64,000 nt of DNA from Pistricoccus aurantiacus. GTDB taxonomy: Bacteria; Pseudomonadota; Gammaproteobacteria; Pseudomonadales; Halomonadaceae. The DNA lies in assembly GCF_042682565.1 (NCBI RefSeq), contig NZ_JBHUIC010000004.1; one strand, 5' to 3'. Under the pieces are notes generated by a model that was not told where the DNA came from, did not search any database, and worked only from the letters and a program-made list of their open reading frames with translations. Of this stretch, positions 7,470 to 15,989 are shown piece after piece; position 1 is the first letter of the stretch, and the number at the start of each line of letters is the position of its first letter. Both the position numbers and the translations under genes were made by a program.

Positions 7470-8039
7470 ATGGATCCTCAATTTCATGAATCCCTGACCT
7501 CCATGCGCGACATGATGGCGGAGGCGGACTGCCTGATTTCCCAGAAGGAAGTCGAACATGCACTGGACCGCATGGCGGAGCAGATCACCGAGGACTTCGG
7601 TGACAAGCTGCCGGTGATCTACTGTGTGATGAACGGCGGCCTGATCACCACTGGTCATCTGCTGACTCGGCTCGGCTTTCCCCTGGAAGTGGACTATCTG
7701 CACGCCACACGCTACCGCGGCAAGACCCGCGGTGGCGAGCTTTTCTGGCGGGTATCGCCGGAGATTCCCATGGCCGGTCGCCACGTCATCATCGTCGACG
7801 ACATTCTCGACGAAGGCTCCACCCTGGCGGCGATTCTTCAGTACTGTCAGGAAGCCGGCGCCGCCAGTATCTCCACCGCGGTACTGGTGGACAAGCGTCA
7901 CGATCGCAAGGCGGTGCCCGGGCTCAAGGCGGACTATTGCAGCCTCGAAGTCGTCGACCGCTATGTGTTCGGCTTCGGCATGGATTACCAGGGGTATTGG
8001 CGTAATGCTCCCGGTATCTTCGCGCCAAAAGGGCTTTGA
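7470..8039 (+). CDS. Hypoxanthine(-guanine) phosphoribosyltransferase
   Basis: A 189-residue type I phosphoribosyltransferase. The start at 7470 lies one base after the channel stop and gives the expected length; the frame is open further upstream inside the channel gene. The PRPP-binding motif VIIVDDILDEGSTL (about 107-120) is canonical. An upstream VIYCVMNGGL loop and the C-terminal aromatic-rich FGFGMDYQGYWRN region fit HPRT enzymes. It converts hypoxanthine (and perhaps guanine) plus PRPP to the nucleotide. The gene directly downstream makes hypoxanthine from methylthioinosine, so the pair forms a short salvage route. Confidence 0.9.
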   Translation: MDPQFHESLTSMRDMMAEADCLISQKEVEHALDRMAEQITEDFGDKLPVIYCVMNGGLITTGHLLTRLGFPLEVDYLHATRYRGKTRGGELFWRVSPEIPMAGRHVIIVDDILDEGSTLAAILQYCQEAGAASISTAVLVDKRHDRKAVPGLKADYCSLEVVDRYVFGFGMDYQGYWRNAPGIFAPKGL

Positions 8040-8110
8040 AAAAGGACTTTGAATAAGGGCTATGAAAAAGAACCTTGAACAAGCGCTGTATGAGACGATA
8101 GGAAAAAACG

Positions 8111-8839
8111 ATGCTGGCGGTGATTGGCGGTACCGGTCTAACGGAAATGCAGGGCCTTGAGGTAGTTGAGTGTCACGGTGCTGAAACTCCCTTGGGCGAT
8201 GCCTCCAGCGATGTGCTGGAAGGACTGCTGAATGGAAAAAAGTGTCTGTTCCTGGCCCGCCACGGACATCCGCACAAACTGCCACCGCATCGGGTCAATT
8301 ACCGCGCCAACCTCTGGCGGCTCAAGGAGGCGGGGGCAACGCAAATCCTGGGTGTCAACGCCGTGGGCGGTATCGATCCGGAGCTTTCGTCGGGCACTCT
8401 GGTGGTGCCGGATCAGTTGATCGACTATACCAGCGGCCGAGAGGCGACCTATTTCGATGGCCGGTTCAAGCCATTGAAACATATCGATTTCAGCTGGCCT
8501 TACGATGCCAGGCTGCGTGAGGCGTTGCTGGCGGCGGGGCGGGCCGCCGGCGAAACCCTGGTGAACGGCGGTGTTTACGGCTGCACCCAGGGTCCGCGGC
8601 TGGAAACCGCCGCGGAGATCGCTCGCATGGCTCGCGACGGCTGCCGTCTGGTAGGCATGACCGGCATGCCGGAGGCGGCGCTGGCGCGTGAGCTTGGCGT
8701 TCCCTACGCCTGCCTGGCCCTGGTGGTCAATTCCGCTGCCGGGGTGGTGGAGCGAGAAATCACCATGGCGGAAATAGAAGCCGCTCTTGAAGATGGAATC
8801 GATCGAGTCAAGCGAGTGATTCGCTGCCTGAATGCCTGA
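8111..8839 (+). CDS. S-methyl-5'-thioinosine phosphorylase (MTIP)
   Basis: A 242-residue purine nucleoside phosphorylase (MTAP/PNP family): IGGTGLTEMQG at the N-terminus, FLARHGHPHKLPPHRVNYRA (about 56-75), and MTGMPEAALARELGVPYACL (about 185-204). The MTGMPEAALAREL segment and overall sequence follow the Pseudomonas aeruginosa enzyme characterised as specific for methylthioinosine rather than methylthioadenosine, whose gene is likewise next to nagZ. The product hypoxanthine can be used by the neighbouring phosphoribosyltransferase, and methylthioribose-1-phosphate enters methionine salvage. Substrate choice (MTI versus MTA) is inferred from similarity. It converges on the acyl-CoA synthetase gene with a 7-base gap and no evident terminator. 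Confidence 0.88.
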   Translation: MLAVIGGTGLTEMQGLEVVECHGAETPLGDASSDVLEGLLNGKKCLFLARHGHPHKLPPHRVNYRANLWRLKEAGATQILGVNAVGGIDPELSSGTLVVPDQLIDYTSGREATYFDGRFKPLKHIDFSWPYDARLREALLAAGRAAGETLVNGGVYGCTQGPRLETAAEIARMARDGCRLVGMTGMPEAALARELGVPYACLALVVNSAAGVVEREITMAEIEAALEDGIDRVKRVIRCLNA

Positions 8840-8846
8840 CGGGAAG

Positions 8847-10541
8847 TCAAAGGCCCAGTTCGTGGGTCGCCTCCTCGCGCATCTTGTATTTCTGAATCTT
8901 GCCGGTCACCGTCATCGGGAAGCTATCGACGAATTTCACGTAGCGGGGAATCTTGTAGTAGGCGATCTGATCCTTGCAGAAAGCCTTCACGCCCTCTTCG
9001 TCGAGGGAGGCGTCCGGCGCCAGCTTGATCCAGGCCATGATTTCCTCGCCGTATTTTTCATCCGGCACGCCGATCACCTGCACGTCGGAAATCGCCGGAT
9101 GGGTATACAGGAAATCCTCGATTTCCCGCGGATAGATGTTTTCACCGCCGCGAATGATCATGTCCTTGATGCGCCCGACGATGGCAACGAAGCCTTCCTC
9201 GTCCATTACCGCCAGATCGCCGGTATGCATCCAGCGTGCGCTATCGATGGCCTTGGCGGTGGCTTCCGGATTGTCCCAGTAGCCCAGCATCACGCTGTAG
9301 CCGCGAGTGCATAGCTCACCGCTTTCTCCCCGGGCGACCACGGCACCGCTTAGCGGATCCACCAGCTTGACCTCGAGATGAGGATGAATGGTACCCACGG
9401 TAGTGACGCGCTTTTCCAGGGCAGCATCGGTCTGGGTCTGGAAACTCACCGGGCTGGTTTCCGTCATGCCGTAGCAGATGGTGACGTCCTGCATGTGCAT
9501 CTTGTCGATGACCTGGCGCATCACTTCGATGGGGCAGATCGAACCCGCCATGATGCCGGTGCGCAGACTCGACAGGTCGAACTCCGCGAAGCGGGGATGC
9601 TCGAGCTCCGCGATGAACATGGTAGGCACACCGTACAAGGCGGTGGCGCGTTCATTGGCCACCGCTTCCAAAGTTGCTTCCGCGTCGAATCCGTCGCCGG
9701 GATAGATCATCGCCGCGCCATGAGTCATGCAGCCAAGATTGCCCATGACCATGCCGAAACAGTGATAGAGCGGCACCGGAATCACCATGCGATCCTGCTC
9801 GGAGAGATCCAGGGTGCGGGCGACGAAGTAGCCGTTGTTGAGGATGTTGTGGTGAGAAAGCGTCGCGCCCTTGGGCGCGCCGGTGGTGCCGGAGGTGTAC
9901 TGGATGTTGATCGGCTCGTCGAATTGCAGGGTCGCCTGAAGCGTTGCCAACTGCTCTTCTTCGATTTCATCCGCGCGTTCGAGCAGCGCCGGCCAGCTTG
10001 TCATCCCTGGAAGTCGTCGCGAGGAGTCCAGGCAGATCACCCGCTTGAGCGCGGGCAGGCGTTCGCTGTTTACCTCGCCTTGGTCTGTGGTCAAGGAGGG
10101 CACCAGTTCCGCCAGCATGTCGACATAGTCCGAACTCTTGAAAGCGCCCTGCAGGATCAAGGTCGAGATGCCGGATTGGCCTAGAACGTAGTCGAGCTCG
10201 TGGCTGCGGTAGCTCGGATTGATATTGACCAGGATGGCGCCGAGCTTGGCGGTGGCGAACTGGGTGATCGCCCATTCCGCGCAGTTGGGCGACCAGATAC
10301 CCACTCGATCGCCCTTGTCGACGCCGATGGCCATCAACGCCCGCGCCGCACGATTGACTTCTCTCCCCAAGACCTCCCAGCTCAAGCGTACTTCTTGATG
10401 CAGGCTGATCAGCGCGTCTCGCTGCGGAAAGCGGCTCACCGTCTCATCGAAACAATCGCCGATGGTCTGGCCCTTGAGCGGTGTATCGCTGATACCGCTG
10501 ACGTAGCTGTTTGATACTTTGAAATTGGAGCCAAGAGTCAT
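8847..10541 (-). CDS. Acyl-CoA synthetase (ANL superfamily, ACSF2-like)
   Basis: A 564-residue AMP-forming ligase. The P-loop YTSGTTGAPKGATLSHHN is at about 215-232, ICYGMTET about 355-362, the hinge GRIKDMIIRGGENIYPREIE about 456-475, and the catalytic lysine region GKIQKYKMRE near the C-terminus. It activates a carboxylic acid to its CoA thioester; close relatives act on medium-chain or branched acids. It lies 70 bases downstream of the LiuR-like regulator gene on the same strand and next to valine-degradation genes, so branched or short acyl chains are likely substrates, but this is inference. Confidence 0.9.
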   Translation of the reverse strand: MTLGSNFKVSNSYVSGISDTPLKGQTIGDCFDETVSRFPQRDALISLHQEVRLSWEVLGREVNRAARALMAIGVDKGDRVGIWSPNCAEWAITQFATAKLGAILVNINPSYRSHELDYVLGQSGISTLILQGAFKSSDYVDMLAELVPSLTTDQGEVNSERLPALKRVICLDSSRRLPGMTSWPALLERADEIEEEQLATLQATLQFDEPINIQYTSGTTGAPKGATLSHHNILNNGYFVARTLDLSEQDRMVIPVPLYHCFGMVMGNLGCMTHGAAMIYPGDGFDAEATLEAVANERATALYGVPTMFIAELEHPRFAEFDLSSLRTGIMAGSICPIEVMRQVIDKMHMQDVTICYGMTETSPVSFQTQTDAALEKRVTTVGTIHPHLEVKLVDPLSGAVVARGESGELCTRGYSVMLGYWDNPEATAKAIDSARWMHTGDLAVMDEEGFVAIVGRIKDMIIRGGENIYPREIEDFLYTHPAISDVQVIGVPDEKYGEEIMAWIKLAPDASLDEEGVKAFCKDQIAYYKIPRYVKFVDSFPMTVTGKIQKYKMREEATHELGL

Positions 10542-10611
10542 GAGGGCCTCCTGATCTAAAGGATGATGGCACTGTGTCTGTTATAGCAGAGGTTGTTGTC
10601 TTGAAAACTTT

Positions 10612-11061
10612 CTAGGAGGTTGCTTTCAGGTTTTCCAGCACCTCGCGACAGCGTTCTTCCACGTCGTCGAGTTCACTTTGCATCAGGCGAATATCCTCCA
10701 GACGCCGCCGCAGCTCCTGACGTTTCTCCGCAAGGATTTCCAGCATGCGATTGAGCTGGCGCAGGTTGCCATCCGGCATGGCGTCGTAAAGCTCGACCAC
10801 TTCACGAATCTCCGCCAGGGTAAAACCAAGACGTTTGCCGCGCAGCGTAAGCTTTAGTCGTACTCTATCCTTGTCCGTGTAAACGCGTGTCTGTCCCCGG
10901 CGTTGCGGCGCCAGCAGACCTTCCTGTTCATAGAAGCGAATGGTACGTGGCGTCACCTCGAACAGCCGTGCCAGTTCGCTGATGGAATAGGTGCGCTGCT
11001 GCCATCCTTGAGGGGAATTGCTCAGTTCAGAGGGAGGATTGGCCGTGAATCGATTCGGCAT
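10612..11061 (-). CDS. liuR: MerR-family regulator, LiuR-like
   Basis: A 149-residue MerR protein. The start at 11061 is chosen because the HTH begins soon after (YSISELARLFEVTPRTIRFY, about 24-43, then EQEGLLAP and a wing); an upstream open frame to 11487 overlaps the divergent gene and is not supported. A long helix for dimerisation (about 95-145) follows, with no metal- or drug-binding cysteines. LiuR is the MerR regulator of branched-chain amino acid and related acyl-CoA degradation in proteobacteria. The adjoining acyl-CoA dehydrogenase and synthetase genes and the palindrome at 11116-11131 fit this role. Confidence 0.85.
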   Translation of the reverse strand: MPNRFTANPPSELSNSPQGWQQRTYSISELARLFEVTPRTIRFYEQEGLLAPQRRGQTRVYTDKDRVRLKLTLRGKRLGFTLAEIREVVELYDAMPDGNLRQLNRMLEILAEKRQELRRRLEDIRLMQSELDDVEERCREVLENLKATS

Positions 11062-11115
11062 GATGGATTCCTTGTCCAAAGAGCAATACTGGATAGTCGT
11101 CAAGACTAATGAAGG

Positions 11116-11131
11116 TTTACGTTTACGTAAA
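11116..11131. promoter_or_regulatory. LiuR operator, perfect TTTACGT-TT-ACGTAAA palindrome
   Basis: TTTACGTTTACGTAAA lies between the divergent liuR and acyl-CoA dehydrogenase genes, 55 bases before the liuR start and 87 bases before the dehydrogenase start. It is a 7+7 inverted repeat around two bases and matches the type of site attributed to LiuR. A second, nearly identical copy precedes the branched-chain dehydrogenase operon at 53954-53969. Confidence 0.8.
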
Positions 11132-11217
11132 GGGTGGGTATCGGCTAGATTCAGCATAGCAGGCGCAAGAAACAAACCGTGATAGCGTCGAATCCAGCGT
11201 ATTAAAGGGTATTTGCC

Positions 11218-12384
11218 ATGGACTTCTCTCTCAACGATGACCAGAAAGCGCTGCAGCAGGCGGCGGCGGATTTCGCTCGGGTGGAGCTTGCGGACCACGC
11301 CGCGGACTGGGACGCTCGCTCCTATTTCCCCGTGGATGTCATCAAGCGCGCCGGCGAGGCGGGTTTTCTGAGTATCTATATCGACGAGGGGCACGGCGGG
11401 CTTGGGCTTTCCCGGCTCGATGCCTCCTTGATTTTCGAACAGCTTTCCCAAGGCTGTATTTCCACCACTGCCTACCTGACCATCCACAACATGGCCAGCT
11501 GGATGATCGCCCGCTGGGGTAGCGATAGCCTGCGAGAGGAATGGCTACCGCGGCTGATCACCGGCGAGCTGTTGGCCTCCTATTGCCTGACGGAACCCGG
11601 CTCCGGCTCGGATGCGGCGAATTTGCGTACCAAGGCGGTGCGCGAGGGCGATGATTACGTCATTACTGGCAGCAAGATGTTTATCTCCGGCGCCGGCGAG
11701 ACTGATGTGCTGGTGGTGATGGCCCGTACCGGAGAGGCGGATTCCGGCGCCGGCGGCATTTCCACCTTCCTGGTACCGGCCAATAGCGACGGCATCGAAT
11801 ACGGCAAGAACGAAGACAAGATGGGCTGGAAGAGTCAGCCGACTCGACTGGTCAGCTTCGGCGGGGTAAGGGTGAACCAAGGTAACCGTCTGGGCGAAGA
11901 GGGCGAGGGCTTTCGCCTTGCCATGAAGGGTCTCGACGGCGGGCGGCTCAATATCGCCAGCTGTTCCTTGGGCGCGGCCCAGCAGGCCCTGGCCCTATCT
12001 CGGGATTATCTTCAGGAACGCAAGCAGTTCGGGCGTGAACTGGCAAGTTTCCAGGCGCTGCAGTTCAAGCTGGCGGACATGGCAAGCGAGCTCACCGCGG
12101 CACGGCTGATGGTGCGCCATGCTGCCTGGCGGCTCGACCAGCAGGACCCGCAGGCTACCGCCCACTGCGCCATGGCAAAGCGCGTCGCCACGGACATGGG
12201 CTTTCAGGTGTGCAACGAGGCGCTGCAGCTGCACGGTGGCTACGGTTATATCAAGGAATATCCCCTGGAGCGCCTGGTGCGGGATACTCGAGTCCACCAG
12301 ATTCTCGAGGGTACCAATGAGATCATGCGTCTGATCATTGCTCGACGCCTTTTCGAGCCGGGCATGATCGAGGCGCTTCAGTAA
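11218..12384 (+). CDS. Acyl-CoA dehydrogenase, probably isobutyryl-CoA dehydrogenase
   Basis: A 388-residue flavoprotein of the acyl-CoA dehydrogenase family. Visible features are SYCLTEPGSGSDAANL (FAD/substrate region, about 120-135), the RKQFGRELASFQALQFKLAD segment (about 268-287), LHGGYGYIKEYPLERLVRD (about 338-356) and the catalytic-base loop HQILEGTNEIMR (Glu about 366). It most resembles the ACAD8/isobutyryl-CoA dehydrogenase group used in valine breakdown, and the next two genes encode later valine-pathway steps. It would oxidise isobutyryl-CoA to methacrylyl-CoA using electron-transfer flavoprotein. The palindrome in its promoter makes LiuR control likely. Confidence 0.9.
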   Translation: MDFSLNDDQKALQQAAADFARVELADHAADWDARSYFPVDVIKRAGEAGFLSIYIDEGHGGLGLSRLDASLIFEQLSQGCISTTAYLTIHNMASWMIARWGSDSLREEWLPRLITGELLASYCLTEPGSGSDAANLRTKAVREGDDYVITGSKMFISGAGETDVLVVMARTGEADSGAGGISTFLVPANSDGIEYGKNEDKMGWKSQPTRLVSFGGVRVNQGNRLGEEGEGFRLAMKGLDGGRLNIASCSLGAAQQALALSRDYLQERKQFGRELASFQALQFKLADMASELTAARLMVRHAAWRLDQQDPQATAHCAMAKRVATDMGFQVCNEALQLHGGYGYIKEYPLERLVRDTRVHQILEGTNEIMRLIIARRLFEPGMIEALQ

Positions 12385-12432
12385 AAAGTTTCTACTGCCG
12401 AATGGATGTGTATCTTTCACGGAGACTCTTTG

Positions 12433-13551
12433 ATGTCCGAGCAAGCGATTCTCTTTTCCGAACTGCCCACCCGGGACGGTGGGCGTATCGGCCTGGCGAC
12501 ATTGAATACGCCGAAATCCTTGAATGCGCTTTCCCTGGCGATGATCGAGCCGCTGCATCGCAAGCTCGACGACTGGCTGGAAGACGAGGGTGTCGTCGCG
12601 GTCTGGCTCGAGGGCGCCGGGGACAAGGCGCTCTGCGCCGGGGGCGATATCGTCGCGCTGTACAAGGCCATGAGCGACGATCCGGATACCACGGAACAGT
12701 TCGCCAGCCGCTACTTCACCGCGGAATACGCGCTGGATTACCGTATCCATACCTATCCCAAGCCGCTCATGGTGTGGGGCAACGGCATCGTCATGGGCGG
12801 CGGTCTCGGCCTGATGGCCGGCGCACCTTATCGTCTGGCCACGCCGCGCTGTCGTATCGCCATGCCGGAAATCACTATCGGGCTGTATCCGGATATCGGC
12901 GCCAGCTGGTTTCTGAATCGTATGCCCCCGGGCATCGGTGCCTATCTGGGACTGACCGGCGCCCAGCTCAACGCCCGAGACGCCCTTGACCTGGGCCTGG
13001 CAGACCGACTGATTCCCGAGGATCAGCGGGATGAGCTGCTGGCGGCGCTGCAGGAGGCGGACTATCTGGAGCGTCGTCACACGGATCTCCATCTGACGGT
13101 AGGCGAAGTCCTGGATCGCTTCGAGGCCCGGGATCGAGCGCCGCAAGGCCAGGTGGTGCCACGCCTCGATCATCTGCAGCGCCTGGCCTGTCGAGGTAGC
13201 GTCACTGAAGCCGTCGCTCGGATTCTCGCGGACGAAGAAAGCGACGACTGGCTGGCCGCCAATCGACAGCGTCTCCAGGTGGGCTGTCCGCTGACCGCAC
13301 ATCTAGTCTGGCGAATGCTCGAGCGTCATCGCCATTCGAGTCTGGCTGACGCCTTCCGCGATGAGTTGGTGCTTTCCGTGCGCTGCTGCACCCAGGGAGA
13401 TTTTCAGGAAGGCGTGCGAGCGCTGTTGATCGACAAGGACAAGAATCCCCGCTGGTCCCACGGCAGTGTCAAGGACGTCACGCCGGATGCGGTGGGCGCC
13501 ATGCTGGCGCCTTTATGGTCGGCGGAAGAGCATCCGCTGCGCCATCTTTGA
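12433..13551 (+). CDS. 3-hydroxyisobutyryl-CoA hydrolase (crotonase fold)
   Basis: A 372-residue crotonase-superfamily protein from the ATG at 12433; a start at 12406 is possible but less likely. The oxyanion-hole motif CAGGDIVALYKAM (about 64-76), GIVMGGGLGLMAGAPYRLAT (about 118-137) and MPEITIGLYPDIGASWFLNR (about 147-166) are diagnostic of the HIBCH group, as is the length (true enoyl-CoA hydratases have about 260 residues). It releases 3-hydroxyisobutyrate from its CoA ester in valine catabolism, between the dehydrogenase upstream and the oxidoreductase downstream. The methacrylyl-CoA hydratase required before it is not encoded beside it. Confidence 0.9.
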   Translation: MSEQAILFSELPTRDGGRIGLATLNTPKSLNALSLAMIEPLHRKLDDWLEDEGVVAVWLEGAGDKALCAGGDIVALYKAMSDDPDTTEQFASRYFTAEYALDYRIHTYPKPLMVWGNGIVMGGGLGLMAGAPYRLATPRCRIAMPEITIGLYPDIGASWFLNRMPPGIGAYLGLTGAQLNARDALDLGLADRLIPEDQRDELLAALQEADYLERRHTDLHLTVGEVLDRFEARDRAPQGQVVPRLDHLQRLACRGSVTEAVARILADEESDDWLAANRQRLQVGCPLTAHLVWRMLERHRHSSLADAFRDELVLSVRCCTQGDFQEGVRALLIDKDKNPRWSHGSVKDVTPDAVGAMLAPLWSAEEHPLRHL

Positions 13552-13594
13552 AATCGACAAGCTTGAAAGCAACAAGAATTCGAGGAGGTTGATC

Positions 13595-14503
13595 ATGAAA
13601 ATCGCCTTTATCGGCCTGGGCAACATGGGGTCGCCCATGGCGACCAATTTGGTCAAGGCGGGTCACGAGGTGCGGGTCTTCGATCTGGTGGAGGACGCCA
13701 TTCAAGCTCTGGAAAGCGCCGGCGCGACGCGGGCCGGCAGTGCCGCGGAGGCGACGGCGGGGGTCGATGCGATCGTTTCCATGCTGCCCGCGGGCAAGCA
13801 TGTACGCACGCTCTACCTGGGAGACGAGAACCAGCCGGGGCTGCTTGACGCGCTGGAAGGTTCGCCGCTGATCATCGATGCCTCCACCATCGAGCCGAAT
13901 GTCGCCAAGGAAGTGGCGGCGGAGGCCCTGGCGCGGGGGGTCGTCTACCTGGACGCACCGGTTTCCGGTGGGGTGGGAGGCGCTCAGGCGGGAACCCTCA
14001 CCTTTATCGTCGGCGGCACCCGAGACGGCTTCGAACGCGCCAGACCGATTCTCGACGACATGGGCAAGAATATCTTTCACGCCGGAGACAACGGCTTGGG
14101 TCAGGTGGCCAAGCTGTGCAACAACATGCTGCTGGCGATTCTGATGAGCGGCACCGCGGAAGCACTGGCGCTGGGAGTGAAAAACGGCCTGGACCCGGCG
14201 GTGCTCTCGGAGATCATGCAGCAGAGCAGCGGCGGCAACTGGGCGCTCAACGTCTATAATCCCTGGCCCGGGGTGATGGAGAAAGCGCCGGCGTCGAACG
14301 ACTATCAGGGCGGCTTTCTCACGGATCTGATGATCAAGGATCTGGGACTCGCCTGGGAACTGGCGCTTGATGCCAAGGCCACGGTACCCATGGGCTCCCA
14401 GGCGCGCAATCTTTATACCCTGCACGCAAGCCAGGGTAATGGTCGGCTGGATTTTTCCAGCATTCAATGGCTGTATCGCGGCGAGGAAGCGCCCCGATCC
14501 TGA
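13595..14503 (+). CDS. mmsB: 3-hydroxyisobutyrate dehydrogenase
   Basis: A 302-residue beta-hydroxyacid dehydrogenase. The start at 13595 has a strong GAGGAGG ribosome site. The N-terminal Rossmann motif IAFIGLGNMGSPMATNL, the substrate-binding DAPVSGGVGGAQAGTLTFIV segment (about 119-138) and the catalytic-lysine region GLGQVAKLCNNMLL (about 166-179) are all present. It oxidises 3-hydroxyisobutyrate to methylmalonate semialdehyde with NAD+, the step after the hydrolase encoded upstream. The next enzyme, methylmalonate-semialdehyde dehydrogenase (mmsA), is absent from this window. Confidence 0.93.
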   Translation: MKIAFIGLGNMGSPMATNLVKAGHEVRVFDLVEDAIQALESAGATRAGSAAEATAGVDAIVSMLPAGKHVRTLYLGDENQPGLLDALEGSPLIIDASTIEPNVAKEVAAEALARGVVYLDAPVSGGVGGAQAGTLTFIVGGTRDGFERARPILDDMGKNIFHAGDNGLGQVAKLCNNMLLAILMSGTAEALALGVKNGLDPAVLSEIMQQSSGGNWALNVYNPWPGVMEKAPASNDYQGGFLTDLMIKDLGLAWELALDAKATVPMGSQARNLYTLHASQGNGRLDFSSIQWLYRGEEAPRS

Positions 14504-14569
14504 TACAACATCATTGGGGCTTCGGTCGGGATCAGGCAGAATGGGCGTCCTGTCCCGACCGGATTCCTT

Positions 14570-15979
14570 ATGAGCAGAAGCAACGCTGTCGACTATTCCT
14601 CCTCCCGCGCCTTGCTCGATGCGCCGCTGACGCCGCTGCTGATTCGCAAGACCCTGCCGGTAATCGGCGGCATGCTGGCGATGATGACCTTCAATCTGGC
14701 GGATGCCTATTTCGTCTCACGCCTGGGTACCCAGCCCCTGGCGGCAGTGGCCTTCACCTTTCCCGTTGTGTTCGCGGTCATCAGCACCTCCGTGGGCATG
14801 GCCATCGGCACCTCCGCGGTCATCGCCAGGCTATTGGGAAGCGGCGACAGCAGTCTGATCGCCCGGCGCGCCACGGACGCGGTGCTGCTTTCCTTGATGG
14901 TGGGCCTGCTGATTACGCTGGCCGGCTTGCCCAGTGTCGAAGCGCTGTTCACGCTGCTGGGCGCGGATCAAGCGCTGATGCCCTACATCCACCAGTACAT
15001 GGGGGTCTGGTATTGGGGAGCGGCCCTGATCATGGCGCCGCGGGTGCTCAACAGCATCCTGCGCGCCCATGGCAATACGGTGATGGCGGGGGTCGGCATG
15101 GCCGGGGCCGCGCTGCTCAACATCATTCTCGATCCACTGCTGATTTTCGGCCTCGGGCCGATACCCGCCATGGGCGTCAGCGGCGCGGCGCTGGCCACGG
15201 TGATCAGCTGGGGCGCGGTGACCCTGGGGCTGTGTTTTCATCCGCAGCTGCGCCGCCTGATCGCGCTCAAGGGGCTCGCGCTTTCCGTGTTGCTCGACTC
15301 CTGGCAAAAGCTTGGCAAGATCGCCTTGCCCGCGGCGATCACCAGCCTGTTCACGCCCATCGCCATGGCCTTGTTGACGCGCATCGTCGCCAGCCATGGT
15401 CATGATGCCGTGGCAGCCTTCGGTGTGGGTACCCGCATCGACGCCATCGCACAGATCGTGGTGCTGGCACTGTCGATGACCCTGTCGCCGGTGGTCAGCC
15501 AGAATGTCGGCGCCGGTGCCAATGAACGGGTGCGCCGCGCGGTATTCGGCTGTTTCGCTTTCGTGCTTGTCTGGCAACTGTTGATCTGGGGGCTCCTGCA
15601 GGTGCTTGCGCCCTGGATTACAGCCAGCTATGCGGAAACCGCGACGGTAGAGTCGGTGCTGCGAATCTTCATCTGGCTGGTGCCTCTGAGCCTGGGCGCC
15701 CAAGGCGTGATCATTTTGTCCGTGTCCTCCCTCAATGCCATGCATCGCCCGCGCAAGGCGATGCTGCTGTCGCTGATTCGGCTATTCGTCTTGTACGTGC
15801 CACTGTCCTGGCTGGGAGGGAAGCTGGTTGGCATCGAAGGCATCTTCGGCGGCATGCTGGCGGCCAATCTGATCATGGGACTCGTGGCCTGGGGCTATAT
15901 TCGTCCGGTGCTGCGTGCCGGCCCACGCAATGATTCACCCCGGGTGACACAGGCTCTCAAGAAAACGACAAGCTCTTGA
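14570..15979 (+). CDS. MATE-family multidrug/metabolite exporter
   Basis: A 469-residue integral membrane protein with about 12 predicted helices in two similar halves, beginning with a cytosolic 25-residue lead and then LIRKTLPVIGGMLAMMTFNL and ADAYFVSRLGTQPLAAVAF, the usual first two helices of MATE proteins. These export cationic drugs or metabolites in exchange for Na+ or H+; Na+ coupling would suit a halophile but cannot be read from sequence. It starts 66 bases after mmsB and converges on ppsR with a 10-base gap. Substrate unknown. Confidence 0.88.
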   Translation: MSRSNAVDYSSSRALLDAPLTPLLIRKTLPVIGGMLAMMTFNLADAYFVSRLGTQPLAAVAFTFPVVFAVISTSVGMAIGTSAVIARLLGSGDSSLIARRATDAVLLSLMVGLLITLAGLPSVEALFTLLGADQALMPYIHQYMGVWYWGAALIMAPRVLNSILRAHGNTVMAGVGMAGAALLNIILDPLLIFGLGPIPAMGVSGAALATVISWGAVTLGLCFHPQLRRLIALKGLALSVLLDSWQKLGKIALPAAITSLFTPIAMALLTRIVASHGHDAVAAFGVGTRIDAIAQIVVLALSMTLSPVVSQNVGAGANERVRRAVFGCFAFVLVWQLLIWGLLQVLAPWITASYAETATVESVLRIFIWLVPLSLGAQGVIILSVSSLNAMHRPRKAMLLSLIRLFVLYVPLSWLGGKLVGIEGIFGGMLAANLIMGLVAWGYIRPVLRAGPRNDSPRVTQALKKTTSS

Positions 15980-15989
15980 TCCGGCCACT

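Noticed and set aside
10612..11487. Extended 291-codon form of the MerR regulator
   Set aside because: The extra 142 N-terminal codons would cover the divergent promoter, the palindrome and the start of the acyl-CoA dehydrogenase gene. MerR proteins begin with the HTH, which fits the start at 11061.
14467..15405. 312-codon frame overlapping the MATE gene on the same strand
   Set aside because: The translation is Gly/Arg/Ala-rich noise in another frame, while the MATE frame has clear membrane helices.
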